Of a DNA stretch of 64,000 nt, positions 20,378 through 30,307 are shown one piece after another. This stretch comes from Spraguea lophii (taxonomy: Eukaryota; Microsporidia; Spragueidae), in assembly GCA_001887945.1 (NCBI GenBank), contig LDOQ01000168.1:1-64000 (forward strand), read 5' to 3'. The position numbers were made by a program, and so were the translations under genes. Positions within the stretch are counted from its first letter, which is position 1; every line of letters begins with the position of its first letter. The notes below the pieces were generated by a model, which saw only the letters and a program-made list of their open reading frames with translations, made no database searches and was not told where the DNA came from.

Positions 20378-21298
20378 TTATTTTTTTATAATCTTTGCAA
20401 CAAAGAATCCATCCATATTATGCACATGGGGATATATTCTCCTGCACTTCTTTATCGACGGATGAAAATGTAATCCTCTATAATCCGTTATTCCATCCTT
20501 TCCTATATTCACCGGTATATCCACTATTTTCGCATCTTTTCTTGTTCTTAACAAATAATCTACCACCCACTCATTTTCTTCAACCAAGACCGAACATGTT
20601 GAATACACCAATATTCCATTTCTATTAAGTTTATCAAATCCCGATAAAATTAATTTTCTTTGTAATTCTACTAAACGATTAAATTCAATTTTTTGTAAAT
20701 TTTTAACATTTTTATCTTTGGATATAGTACCAGTTCCTGAACATGGTGCATCTAATAACACTCTATCCACTTTTTTAATTTCCAATTTTAATGCATCTTC
20801 TTGTGTTACTATACAATTAGTAACTCCCATTCTTTGAATATTGTTTGCTAATGCAGGTATTCTAAGCTTATTAATCTCATTAGCATATATTGTACCTGTA
20901 TTATTCATTAATTCTGCAATATATGTTGTTTTACCTCCTGGAGAAGCACACATATCCAAAATATCCAAATTTTCTTTAACATCCAAACTCAATACGGGTA
21001 AAAGTGATGAAGCACCCTGAATAAAATAATACCCAGCTAAATATTCTGGTGTTGCACCCACTGGTACTTCTGATTTGTATATAATCAATGCACTATCATT
21101 CCATTCCAAACCATCCACATCCATTCCTCTCCCAATAAGAAGTTTAGATAATTCTTTTCTCTTTATAAGCCTAGAATTACAACGTATTACCAAAGGTCTG
21201 GATTTTTCACTCTCCTCCAAAAATGCATCCAATTCGTCTTTATTAAATAATTCAGATAATTTTTCTCTAAAAAAATTACTATAAGATGATTCTAACAT
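20378..21298 (-). CDS. NOP2: rRNA (cytosine-5) methyltransferase NOP2
   Basis: A 306-aa nucleolar 25S rRNA m5C methyltransferase needed for 60S biogenesis. It shows VPVGATPEYLAGYYFIQGASSLLPV, the SAM-binding DMCASPGGKTTYIA (115-128), DAPCSGTG with Cys186, and YSTCSV with Cys235. These are the two active-site cysteines of the NOL1/NOP2/Sun family. It ends with RIYPHVHNMDGFFVAK, which is diagnostic for NOP2 rather than NSUN relatives. Yeast NOP2 is about 618 aa; the long charged N-terminal extension is absent here, as in other reduced microsporidian proteins. The start follows CACCGCTAC. Confidence 0.96.
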   Translation of the reverse strand: MLESSYSNFFREKLSELFNKDELDAFLEESEKSRPLVIRCNSRLIKRKELSKLLIGRGMDVDGLEWNDSALIIYKSEVPVGATPEYLAGYYFIQGASSLLPVLSLDVKENLDILDMCASPGGKTTYIAELMNNTGTIYANEINKLRIPALANNIQRMGVTNCIVTQEDALKLEIKKVDRVLLDAPCSGTGTISKDKNVKNLQKIEFNRLVELQRKLILSGFDKLNRNGILVYSTCSVLVEENEWVVDYLLRTRKDAKIVDIPVNIGKDGITDYRGLHFHPSIKKCRRIYPHVHNMDGFFVAKIIKK

Positions 21299-21919
21299 GT
21301 AGCGGTGAAAAAATATTTTTATTAAAAAAATAATGTAAAATAAAATACAAATAAAAAAATATAAATAGAAAATATTATATTATCATAATTTCTTTCTTAA
21401 TAATATTTTTAGTTTAAAAAATAAGTATATTGATTTATTATTAATATTTTCTATTTTTATTTTTTTAAATCTGCAATAAAACAATAAATATAATATCAGA
21501 ATTTTCCTAACAACATCATATTTTTATTTTAATACTGAGTTTATTATATATTTTTATAAAATAAAATTACAATAATAAAATATAGTTTAAATAAAAATAA
21601 ATATTACATATGCCATTAGCCAAAAGAGAGTATTGTTTTTGATATAAAATAATCAGTCTATAATAACACACCATCTCATAAAAGAGAATGTTATTTTTGA
21701 TTAATTTTTGAGATCACAGAATAGATAAAATTAAATAAATACTCTCAACTTATAACAATAATTAAAATAAACGTTATTATGGAATATTGGTGATATTACA
21801 TTTTTATTGAGAATACCAATGATATTTAATATATCAAAGCAAATATATCTTTATTAAACATAAGAAAATATATATTTTGAATATATATCTCGCTATTGTA
21901 TAAAAATATTAATATATTT
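21299..21919. other. AT-rich spacer with a short direct repeat
   Basis: A word like AAAAGAGAGTATTGTTTTTGAT near 21622 recurs with small changes near 21679. No gene is seen. Confidence 0.4.
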
Positions 21920-21985
21920 CAAACACATAAGATAAGATTAATGCATATATGTAACAAAACCAATTAATATAAATTATTTAAGAAA
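21920..21985 (+). mobile_element. SINE fragment (3' part)
   Basis: CACATAAGATAAGATTAATG followed by CATATATGTAACAAAACCAATTAAT corresponds to the reverse of the body block CATAAGGTAAGATGAGGTTAATGC...GTAACGAAACCAGTTAGT in the young element. It is a short truncated piece on the plus strand. Confidence 0.5.
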
Positions 21986-22103
21986 CCAATTATATTCTTA
22001 CATTAATATTTTACAATCAAAATACTTTATCGATATATAAAATATTATTACTAATAAATATATAATTTTATTTTTTACTAATAACATTTTCCTACCCCTC
22101 TCT

Positions 22104-22328
22104 ATGTCAAATAAAGAAAAGAAATCAAAAATAGAAATAATAGAAGATCCTAGATTTCATGCGAAATGTAATTATACTAAACATTATAAAGATTATGGAT
22201 TTTTATATCCTAAAGAAGTTACACAAAAATTAAAAGAAAGATTTATAAGAAGAAGTAAAGAAGATAAAAAAGTGAAAAAAGGAAAGAAAAGATTTTATGT
22301 AAAAAAGAAACCTATTGTTAAAGAATGA
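22104..22328 (+). CDS. small basic protein, minimal RRP36-like
   Basis: The 74-aa very basic protein has EDPRF near residue 16 and YGFLYPKE near 31. It ends with KKGKKRFYVKKKPIVK. In RRP36, a 90S pre-ribosome protein needed for 18S rRNA processing, the core runs RDPRF...YxFL...E and a later GKKPFYLKK motif. Both ends of that pattern are present with the middle deleted. This is a pattern match to a very short protein and needs a profile search. A CCCC box (22095-22098) precedes the ATG by 5 bases, which supports a real gene. Confidence 0.65.
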   Translation: MSNKEKKSKIEIIEDPRFHAKCNYTKHYKDYGFLYPKEVTQKLKERFIRRSKEDKKVKKGKKRFYVKKKPIVKE

Positions 22329-22821
22329 ATAAATATTTTTTATAACAATTAACAAAGAATAATAAATATTTTTTATAAAATAAATATATTTATTATATTA
22401 TATTTGTATTATATTTATTATTGTAATTATATTTTATAATGATATATATTATATTTATTTTCTTCTTCTTTATATCCTATAAAGAAATATTATCAACTAT
22501 TTTATATAAGAATATAAATATATTATATTGTATGATATTATATATTTATATTCTTATATTTAGTTTATTACAATATACCATTATAGTATATAATAGTTAT
22601 CCACGGTTTATTAAATATATCATTGTTATATATAATATAATAATTTACTAAAATATATCATTGTTATATATAATAATATAATACTCATATAATAATCTAT
22701 TAAAAATATAACAATAATATTTTAGAATGGTATTATGCATAAAAGGGAGGGTATTTTTTGTTTTTTTTATTTATTTCTTATGGATGAGTATACACTTTAT
22801 TTTTTTAGAAAAAAAATAAAA
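22329..22821. other. low-complexity AT-rich spacer
   Basis: A 70-codon frame at 22439 is composed almost entirely of Ile, Tyr and Phe and lacks an upstream CCC box, so I do not call it. Nothing else is present. Confidence 0.45.
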
Positions 22822-22824
22822 CCC
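22822..22824 (+). promoter_or_regulatory. CCC start-adjacent motif
   Basis: CCC lies 6 bases before ATG 22831. The open frame could extend back to an ATG at 22735, but that one lacks the motif and would add a hydrophobic, out-of-character N-terminus. Confidence 0.6.
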
Positions 22825-22830
22825 ATCGTT

Positions 22831-25401
22831 ATGAATTTAGATAAAAATATAAAACAAAATAATATACTGTCAGATGAATATATAGAAAAAAATAATAATG
22901 ATGATAATTTGGATATAATAGAAAATATAAAAATATATCAAGAAGATATGGAAATAGAAGGAAATGGTGATAATGAAATTAATAATGAGGATATAAATAA
23001 CAATATAGATAATGTGCATATGAATAATAATATAAATAATAATGTGGATAATAAAATTATAAATAAAAATATTATTAGCATAGATAGTGAAACAGAAAAG
23101 AAATGTGGAGATGGAACAATATATGAGGGAGAATATGGTACTAAAATAGATGGAATGGATAAGGTTTGTTATGATTCGGGAATATCTGGAGAAAAAAAAG
23201 AGTTAGTCAATGAAAAAACAGTGGTAAAATTTTATCTTACAAATATGGATAAGAATAATTCTAACAAAACAAAGAATGTTAATCTTGGTGTGGATTATAC
23301 TAATAATTCAGAATTTAATGATGCTAATGTGTATAATATAGATAATGGTGTTTCTACAGGACAGGATAAAACTAATAATATTATTACTGAAATAAACAAA
23401 GATGATATTATTCAAAAAGAAAAAGATTCAGAGCATATAAGGAAAGATAATGAAGATAATAAAAATTATGTATCTTTAAATGATGAGAAAGAATCTAATA
23501 TTTCAAATTCAACGAATAATTCATTTTTCAAAAAAGACCAAACTTATGGTTTGTTAGGTGATAATGATACAAAATGTTTTAAATATAAGAATATGAATAT
23601 AAAACCAATAGTGGCAGCTAACATAAAAAAAGATATAATGAAAAATAATATAAAAAATTCTACTTCCGAGCTTTTTAAATTTAAAGATCCAGATTCGACA
23701 ATTACACCAATAAAAAATATAGATCGTTCAATTATAGAGGAAGATAATAAAAGGGTCAAAATTTCTGATAAAGAAGATAAAAAGGTGATAAATGAAATAA
23801 ATATATCAAATCAGAAAGATAATATGATTAAACATGGTGAATTTGATAATAATTTTACAGTAAAAAATAAAGAAATAGAGAAAATAGATATCATAGAAAA
23901 AGAAACAAAGAACAATGAAATTGTGGAAACAAAAATGCATGAAACAGAAATAGATAACTATGAGGAACAACCAGGTATTGTTAACGGTAATATAAACCTA
24001 CAAGAAACAAATTTTATAGATAAAACAACTGAGAAGAATCTGAATGGTGAAAATTCTATAAAAAATATAGAATCTTTGATGCCCATAGAAAATGGTTCAG
24101 AGATAGAAATTATTAAAAACGAACAAAAGAAAAATTCTTTACTTTGTGAAAATAAAACAATTTTAAAAAACTTAAAAAATATTAAAGAAGAAATAAATAA
24201 AAGTATAAACATAGTCGAAAACGAGATAGAGAGGATATCAGAAAATGTGGTAATGGTAAATCCTAATGATATTTTTAATGATGAAGGAAATATTTCATGT
24301 ATAAATACACCAATACTAGAATGTGAGAGTAGTTTTACTAATAAAATAATAGAAGATATCGTTTTAGAGAAAAATGATATTGTGATAGATAAAATAGATA
24401 TGAATATTTTAAATATTGTAAGAAATAAATCCATAAAACAAAATACAATAGAGCATAATACAAAAATGAAAGAATATTTTAAAAATTTAAGAGAAAATAA
24501 ATATCTAAAAGAATATATGGTAGATATTGGTATTAAATATCCTGATGAATATCTTAGAAATTCTTTGGAAAGATGTAGAAGTTTAGGATTAAAAAATAGA
24601 GCAGAATATATTGATGGACCTATTTTTGCAAGAAAAAAATATACGCGGATAGAAAATATTTTAGATGATTTCACAGAAGAAGAATCAAAAATTTTTAATG
24701 AGAAATTTCATTATGATTTTAAAGAGATAAGTAAAATAGTTAAAAGACCTATGAGTGCCTGCATAATACATTATTATCAAAATTATAGAGAAAGAAAAAA
24801 GACAGGAAGAATATCCGACACGGATTTAAAATTACTGATAGAATCCAGATGGTCAGAAAGTGAACTTAACACATTTAAACACTTTTCTAAATATTATAAA
24901 AAAGAATATAAACTTTACAAAGAATTATTCCCAAGCAAAACAGAAAATGAACTTAAAATGGTGGAAAGATACGTAGAGAAATTTATGAATAAACCAGATA
25001 AAATTATTTTAGAAAATTCAGAAGGAAGAAAAGTAGAATCAGTGGTTAAAAAGGTTAATAAAAGAAATAAATCAGTAGGTAATAAATTAAAGAAAAAAGT
25101 TTTGGAATCCTGGAATATAAATGAAAGACAACTTTTTGCTATTTATTACCCTTTTGTCGGTAGAAATTGGCTTATGCTTAGCTCCTACATAGAATCCAAA
25201 AAACCCGCAGACGTAAGAACCTATCACAGAGTATATTTTAAATATCTTAGTAAAAATGAACAAAAGTTAGAAGCATCATTACAGTATATAAAAAGAGACA
25301 CATATTCTATGCCCAATACACCCAAGATTAGATATGATGATATACACAGTACTAGCTGTGGTGTTCTATTTGCAAAAGAAAGAGACAACGATCAATTATA
25401 A
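22831..25401 (+). CDS. SANT/Myb-domain protein, SNT1/NCoR-like
   Basis: An 856-aa nuclear-type protein. Residues 1-540 are Asn/Asp/Lys/Glu-rich and disordered. A helical block follows (KMKEYFKNLRENKYLKEYM), then PIFARKKYTRIEN. The first SANT domain spans about 614-658 (FTEEESKIFNEKFHYDFKEISKIV, ending CIIHYYQNYRERKK). The second spans about 760-806 (WNINERQLFAIYYPFVGRNWLMLSSYI). Two SANT repeats with the HYYxxYRERKK end resemble the yeast SNT1 / animal NCoR corepressor group, which anchors histone deacetylases. Other SANT proteins (for example RSC or TFIIIB Bdp1 types) cannot be ruled out. Confidence 0.85.
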   Translation: MNLDKNIKQNNILSDEYIEKNNNDDNLDIIENIKIYQEDMEIEGNGDNEINNEDINNNIDNVHMNNNINNNVDNKIINKNIISIDSETEKKCGDGTIYEGEYGTKIDGMDKVCYDSGISGEKKELVNEKTVVKFYLTNMDKNNSNKTKNVNLGVDYTNNSEFNDANVYNIDNGVSTGQDKTNNIITEINKDDIIQKEKDSEHIRKDNEDNKNYVSLNDEKESNISNSTNNSFFKKDQTYGLLGDNDTKCFKYKNMNIKPIVAANIKKDIMKNNIKNSTSELFKFKDPDSTITPIKNIDRSIIEEDNKRVKISDKEDKKVINEINISNQKDNMIKHGEFDNNFTVKNKEIEKIDIIEKETKNNEIVETKMHETEIDNYEEQPGIVNGNINLQETNFIDKTTEKNLNGENSIKNIESLMPIENGSEIEIIKNEQKKNSLLCENKTILKNLKNIKEEINKSINIVENEIERISENVVMVNPNDIFNDEGNISCINTPILECESSFTNKIIEDIVLEKNDIVIDKIDMNILNIVRNKSIKQNTIEHNTKMKEYFKNLRENKYLKEYMVDIGIKYPDEYLRNSLERCRSLGLKNRAEYIDGPIFARKKYTRIENILDDFTEEESKIFNEKFHYDFKEISKIVKRPMSACIIHYYQNYRERKKTGRISDTDLKLLIESRWSESELNTFKHFSKYYKKEYKLYKELFPSKTENELKMVERYVEKFMNKPDKIILENSEGRKVESVVKKVNKRNKSVGNKLKKKVLESWNINERQLFAIYYPFVGRNWLMLSSYIESKKPADVRTYHRVYFKYLSKNEQKLEASLQYIKRDTYSMPNTPKIRYDDIHSTSCGVLFAKERDNDQL

Positions 25402-25754
25402 AATTCAAATAATTCTACAATAATATTTTATGGTAATATCATTGTAGAAATTAATACATCAGCTAAAAATATTGTAGTGTAAATTCTCGTTTAAAATGGT
25501 TTTGTTAAACATATTTTTATTTTTATAGATTTTTATATGTAAACTAAATGATAAAAATTATTATTGTAATATTTCTGTTATGTTTAGTAATCTAATTAAA
25601 TATTTTTTTATGTAAATATATTATAAATGCAAATGTTTTAATTTATTTTAATTATAAATATAATTAGCATAGATAATTTTTTTCTTTATTATGCATGCAC
25701 ATTTTTTAATAATACTTTTAATTACAGTTAAAATATTTTAATCAATTATACTCT
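25402..25754. other. AT-rich spacer
   Basis: No gene or repeat is visible up to the SINE relic. Confidence 0.4.
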
Positions 25755-26238
25755 ACAGCATTAGTTCGTTAAAGTATGTAATCTATTTTTACTAATTGGA
25801 TTCGCACATATATGTATTAATTTATTTTATGTTTCTGAGTGATATGAATTTATAATAATATATTAGCATATTATTAATATTATCAGTATTGTTCTACATT
25901 CAATTATAATAATCATGATTATATATTTTGTGCATGGTATAATCATTATTTTATTATCTTTAACGAAATTCACAACTTCTTTCTTGGCATAATATTGGCC
26001 GTATCAGAGACCAATCCAGAATTACAACCACATCGAATAAACACTACTTTAATCTTGTAATAGAGCCATCGTACAAGTCACAGTTAAGGTTACGCTATCG
26101 AATTCCTAGTCCATTACTTTTTCTTTATATTTTTTATCGTTTATTATTTTTTTGATTTGAAAGTCTTCTGGATGAGAGATTTGAATCGTCAAGCATGGAA
26201 TTTAGTTACTCCATGACCATTGGACTAAACAGCTTCTA
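25755..26238 (-). mobile_element. old SINE copy, with internal insertion
   Basis: It carries CACATATATGTATTAATTTATTTTATG (near 25805), then about 80 foreign AT-rich bases, then TTTCTTGGCATAATATTGGCC, GACCAATCCAGAATTACAACC, CTGGATGAGAGATTTGAATC (box B remnant) and CCATTGGACTAAACAG (head). The head stops about 35 bp before the HisRS start codon, so the SINE and the gene point away from each other. The CCCC box of HisRS lies in the short remaining gap. Confidence 0.75.
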
Positions 26239-26272
26239 ATTTTTTTTAAAAAATATAATCTTATCCCCTATT

Positions 26273-27595
26273 ATGTTGGATATACGAACACCTAAAGGTA
26301 CTGTAGACTACGGCCCATTGGAAGCATATATTATCGATTATATACTTAATACGTGTACATCTATATTTAAAACACACGGTGCAATATCCTTAGACACACC
26401 AACGTTTGAGTTACGTGACATTCTTCTAAATAAATTTGGAGATGATGAAGTACAAATTTATAATCTTGAAGATCAAGGTGGTGACATATGCTCATTGAGA
26501 TATGATCTTACTGTTGGTTTTTCTCGATATCTTGCACAAACGAAACTAAAGAAGATAAAAAGATATCAAATGGGTAAAGTATTTCGAAGAGATCAGCCAG
26601 CGATAACAAAAGGTAGATATAGAGAATTTTATCAATGCGATTACGATATTGCAGGAGATTATTTACCGATGGTAGCAGATGCAGAAATTATACAAACTGC
26701 AACTGCAATTTTGGAGAAAATGAATTTAGGAGAATTTATTTTAAAAATCAACAGCAGAAAAATACTTTTAGGTTTTGCACAAATAATTGACGTAGATCAA
26801 AATAAAATAAATTCTGCAATAGATAAATTAGCAAAAATCGGATGGGATAACGTACAAAAGGAATTAATCGAAAAAGGTGTGGAAAAAGAAAAAACAGAAA
26901 TTCTTAAAAATTTCATAGAAATAAAAACACCTACAATAGAAAATTTAAAAGAAAATAAATATTTAAAAGAACTAAGAAATAACGCAATGGCTAACGAAGG
27001 AATAGAAGATCTCATGCTACTTGAAAAATATCTTAAAATTTACAATATAAAAAATTATATATTTGATTTCAGCCTTGCAAGAGGAGCCAATTATTACACT
27101 GGAATGATATTTGAAGGTTTTTACGACAATTACGACTGTGGAGCCGTAGTTGCAGGAGGAAGATATGATAATCTTGTTGAAGATTTCCTATCCAATCCCA
27201 ACATGAGAGTCCCCTGTGTAGGATTCTCAGTTGGTGTAATGCGTATATTTTCTATTATAAACAACAATAAGAATATAAATTATAATATTACAAAAGTATA
27301 TATATCATCATCAAAACAATTATTCTTAGAAGATAGATTATCTCTATTAAATGAACTATGGAATAATAATATCAATGCAGAAACATATTACAACAAAAGA
27401 ATAAATATTATGGAACATAAAAAATATTGTAAAAAAAATGATATTCCTATTATGATAGTAATAGGTGAAGAAGAAATAAAAAATAATGAAATAGATGTTT
27501 TATTGGTAGAAGAGGATATTAATGAAAAAGTAAAAAGAGAGGATATGATAAAATATATAAAGGAGAAGGTGGATAAGAAGAAAAAGATTTTATAA
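26273..27595 (+). CDS. HTS1: histidyl-tRNA synthetase
   Basis: A 440-aa class II enzyme that charges tRNA-His. Motif 1 lies near residues 30-70 (THGAISLDTPTFEL). It has the LRYDLTVGFSRYLA loop. Motif 2 is at about 93-122 (KRYQMGKVFRRDQP..GRYREFYQCDYDI). The HisA motif is GANYYTGMIFEG. Motif 3 is at about 297-327 (VVAGGRYDNLVEDF, then GFSVGVMRI). A C-terminal anticodon-binding part follows. It is slightly shorter than the yeast cytosolic form because the N-terminal WHEP-like part is absent. The CCCC box (26265-26268) lies 4 bases before the ATG. Confidence 0.97.
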   Translation: MLDIRTPKGTVDYGPLEAYIIDYILNTCTSIFKTHGAISLDTPTFELRDILLNKFGDDEVQIYNLEDQGGDICSLRYDLTVGFSRYLAQTKLKKIKRYQMGKVFRRDQPAITKGRYREFYQCDYDIAGDYLPMVADAEIIQTATAILEKMNLGEFILKINSRKILLGFAQIIDVDQNKINSAIDKLAKIGWDNVQKELIEKGVEKEKTEILKNFIEIKTPTIENLKENKYLKELRNNAMANEGIEDLMLLEKYLKIYNIKNYIFDFSLARGANYYTGMIFEGFYDNYDCGAVVAGGRYDNLVEDFLSNPNMRVPCVGFSVGVMRIFSIINNNKNINYNITKVYISSSKQLFLEDRLSLLNELWNNNINAETYYNKRINIMEHKKYCKKNDIPIMIVIGEEEIKNNEIDVLLVEEDINEKVKREDMIKYIKEKVDKKKKIL

Positions 27596-27806
27596 TAAAA
27601 TTTGTTATTATAATAATATTTTTATTTTAATTATACGATAATAATATTTCTTTTATATTTATTTATTTTACTTCTATGATAATATTATTATTTATTCTAT
27701 TTATTTAATACTTTCAAATATGAAATATAATAAAATTTTTATACTGTAATATTTTTATATTGTAATTATATTTTATAATAATAATATTTTTTTAATTACC
27801 CACCCT

Positions 27807-28325
27807 ATGAGAAAATTACGTTACCATGAACAACGTTTACTCCGTAAATTAAATTTCACAAACTGGCCCATATCTAATGCCCACGAACAACAAACACTCT
27901 CAAAATATTACATCGAACACAAAGAAACCTACTACCACTATAAAAAGCTTGTTTCACTCATAAAAAAAATATCCACACAAATAGTATTACAAAATAAAAA
28001 TAAAGCACCTATAACAAACACACTGATAAATAGACTTTACAATTTAAATCTCATAAAAAATAAAAAATTGGTAGATTGCCATAAAATCCAAATATCTAAT
28101 TTTTGTGAAAGAAGGCTACCAGTAGTATTACTCAGAAATAAAATGGTGCAAAATTTAAAAGATGCAGTAAGATATGTGCAGCAAGGACATGTTAAAATAG
28201 GAAATAATATAATAAGAGACGATAATTATTTGGTAGATGGTAATACAGAGGCAATAGTACAATGGAATAAAGGTAAAATAAAAAGTACAATAGATAAATA
28301 TAATGATGAGGAAGATGATTATTAA
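27807..28325 (+). CDS. IMP3: U3 snoRNP protein IMP3
   Basis: A 172-aa member of the small-subunit processome, which bridges U3 snoRNA and pre-18S rRNA. It starts MRKLRYHEQRLLRKLNF, the standard IMP3 opening. It then has CERRLPVVLLRNKM, AVRYVQQGHVKIGNNII (the S4 RNA-binding domain, about residues 105-160) and ends with an acidic EEDDY tail. The length is nearly the same as the yeast protein (183 aa). Two CCC words (27799-27801, 27803-27805) sit just before the ATG. Confidence 0.97.
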   Translation: MRKLRYHEQRLLRKLNFTNWPISNAHEQQTLSKYYIEHKETYYHYKKLVSLIKKISTQIVLQNKNKAPITNTLINRLYNLNLIKNKKLVDCHKIQISNFCERRLPVVLLRNKMVQNLKDAVRYVQQGHVKIGNNIIRDDNYLVDGNTEAIVQWNKGKIKSTIDKYNDEEDDY

Positions 28326-28744
28326 TTAAGATTGGAATACTAAAAATATTATAATATTCTATTGTAATATTTAAAGATAATAATCAATATAACATATTAC
28401 ATATAACCATTCTCTATTTTGAAGAATATTAGTATTTAAAACCAATATCTTAAATATATTTTATTTTATCCCGTAACAAAATAAATAAAATTTTATATTA
28501 AACCATCAATATATTTATTATTATATTAATATTATTATCATCAACTAGAAACAGTTTAAATATTATCACAGTAGAATATTAAAATACACCATATAAAACA
28601 TATTACCATTCATTTAAAAATACCTTAAATCGTCAATATGACAATAATAAGAATAAAAAATAATAGTTATGATATCAATAATAAAATAAATAATAAATAT
28701 TTTTATTCTCATTTCTTCTTCTCTCCTATTAAATAATAAATATT
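28326..28744. other. AT-rich spacer
   Basis: Convergent region between IMP3 and the Asn-rich minus-strand gene. No RNA or repeat is seen. Confidence 0.4.
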
Positions 28745-30307
28745 CTATTTTTTATTCTTATTACTACCAATAGATGTATTATTATTAACAATGCTATTAT
28801 TACTAATATAACTATTATCATATCCATTATCATTATTATTATCATCATTATCTTTATTATAAATATAATCTATATCTATATTGCTATTAATATATTTAGT
28901 AGTTATATTTTTTATAGAAGAAATAAACATATTATAATTTCTATTATCTTTATATCTTAGAAATATTATTAATATTTCTTTTACTGTTTTATATATTCTA
29001 TCTATTAAAATATTATTAGTATTATTATTACTATTATTAGTAATGGTGGTAGTATTATAATTATTATTATAAGGGTTAGTATAGGTTATATCTTTATCAT
29101 CTTTATTGGTATTATTATTATCATTACTACTACCAATACTACTAATATTATTATCTTTATCACCTATAATATTATCTTTAATATCTTTATTATCATGATT
29201 ATATAATTCTTTTAAATAATAATCTAATATATATATTAATATTTCATATACTATAGATATATTATTATTTATCTTATTATTTTTTATTATATCTTTTATT
29301 AAAATATTATTTATATTCTCTATTATATCGTTATTATTACAAGGGTTAGTATAACTTATATCGTTATTATCGTTATTGTAAAGGTTAGTATAGGTTATGT
29401 TACTATTATCATTGTTACAAGGGTTAGTATAGGTTATATCGTTATTATCATACGTATTACTATTATCATTATCATCACATCTATCATTATTATACTGTAA
29501 ATACTTTAGAATGTATATATAAAACTTATCTATATTATTATTATTATAATAATATATAGCTATAATATAATATATTATTTTATTCTTTATTATTTCTTTT
29601 ATATATTTTATATTATTATATACATTTGTATCATATTTATTATTTGTATATGAAATAATAGAATAGAATAATATTATATATTTATTATCTATCTTCTTAT
29701 TGTTTATTATACAATCATAGATATTATTAATATAATTAGTAGTAGTATTATTATTAGTATGGTTAATAGTAGTAGTATTATTGTTAGTAGTATTACTACC
29801 TATACTCTTATTATCATTACCATTACTATTATTATTATTATTGTCTTCTAATATTTTATATGTTTTTTTTAATTCTTTATAAAATATATCTAATTCTTCG
29901 TTGAATTTATTATTTAATTTATTATTGCTCGTGGTAACATTATTATTTAGTTTATTACTATGTTTATTATTATTGTTAATATTATTTATATCTCCATATT
30001 TTGTATATTTTTGTCCACCATTACAATCATTTCTATATTTCTCTTTATTTCTCTGACTATCATATTCTGAAAAAAATATATTATTGTTATGTATATATTT
30101 ATTGTTATTATGTGTATATTTATTGTTATATGTATATTTATTGTTATCATATCTATTATTATCATTATTATTATGTGGATATTTTTTATCATATTCTTTA
30201 TCTTTATTATTATCACTATAATTATATTTTATAGTATCTATCTTCTGTATACATTCTGCTTTTGTACAATGTTTTATATTACATTTATAAATATTATTAT
30301 TCTTCAT
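28745..30307 (-). CDS. Asn-rich low-complexity protein with short tandem repeats
   Basis: The 520-aa protein is dominated by Asn, Asp, Tyr, Ile and Lys. It has three more structured islands (about residues 130-150, 205-270 and 340-365) rich in Ile/Tyr/Leu that look helical. A repeat of about 12-13 residues with the core ITYTNPCNN occurs four times (see 29069-29104 and 29335-29450). There are two Cys near the start (CNIKHCTKAEC). I do not recognise a family. The frame stays open for 1.5 kb despite the composition, and this favours a real gene, but AT-rich repeats can also keep frames open. There is no clear CCC box. Confidence 0.55.
   Translation of the reverse strand: MKNNNIYKCNIKHCTKAECIQKIDTIKYNYSDNNKDKEYDKKYPHNNNDNNRYDNNKYTYNNKYTHNNNKYIHNNNIFFSEYDSQRNKEKYRNDCNGGQKYTKYGDINNINNNNKHSNKLNNNVTTSNNKLNNKFNEELDIFYKELKKTYKILEDNNNNNSNGNDNKSIGSNTTNNNTTTINHTNNNTTTNYINNIYDCIINNKKIDNKYIILFYSIISYTNNKYDTNVYNNIKYIKEIIKNKIIYYIIAIYYYNNNNIDKFYIYILKYLQYNNDRCDDNDNSNTYDNNDITYTNPCNNDNSNITYTNLYNNDNNDISYTNPCNNNDIIENINNILIKDIIKNNKINNNISIVYEILIYILDYYLKELYNHDNKDIKDNIIGDKDNNISSIGSSNDNNNTNKDDKDITYTNPYNNNYNTTTITNNSNNNTNNILIDRIYKTVKEILIIFLRYKDNRNYNMFISSIKNITTKYINSNIDIDYIYNKDNDDNNNDNGYDNSYISNNSIVNNNTSIGSNKNKK
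29335..29450 (-). repeat. tandem repeat of about 33-39 bp inside the Asn-rich gene
   Basis: The words ACAAGGGTTAGTATA...TTATATCGTTATTATC recur three times here, and once more near 29069, with point changes and multiples of three in spacing. On the minus strand they encode variants of ITYTNPCNNDN. The frame is kept through all copies. Confidence 0.8.

Noticed and set aside
22439..22651. 70-aa hydrophobic frame
   Set aside because: Made of Ile/Tyr/Phe from AT-rich simple sequence, with no CCC box and no motif.
23958..24674. 238-aa minus-strand frame inside the SANT gene
   Set aside because: Ser/Ile/Phe-rich complement of Lys/Glu/Asn codons; the plus-strand protein has real domains.
28745..30307. 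CRISPR-like array in the repeated part of the Asn-rich gene
   Set aside because: The repeats are diverged, their spacing keeps a reading frame, spacers are not unique, and the organism is a eukaryote.
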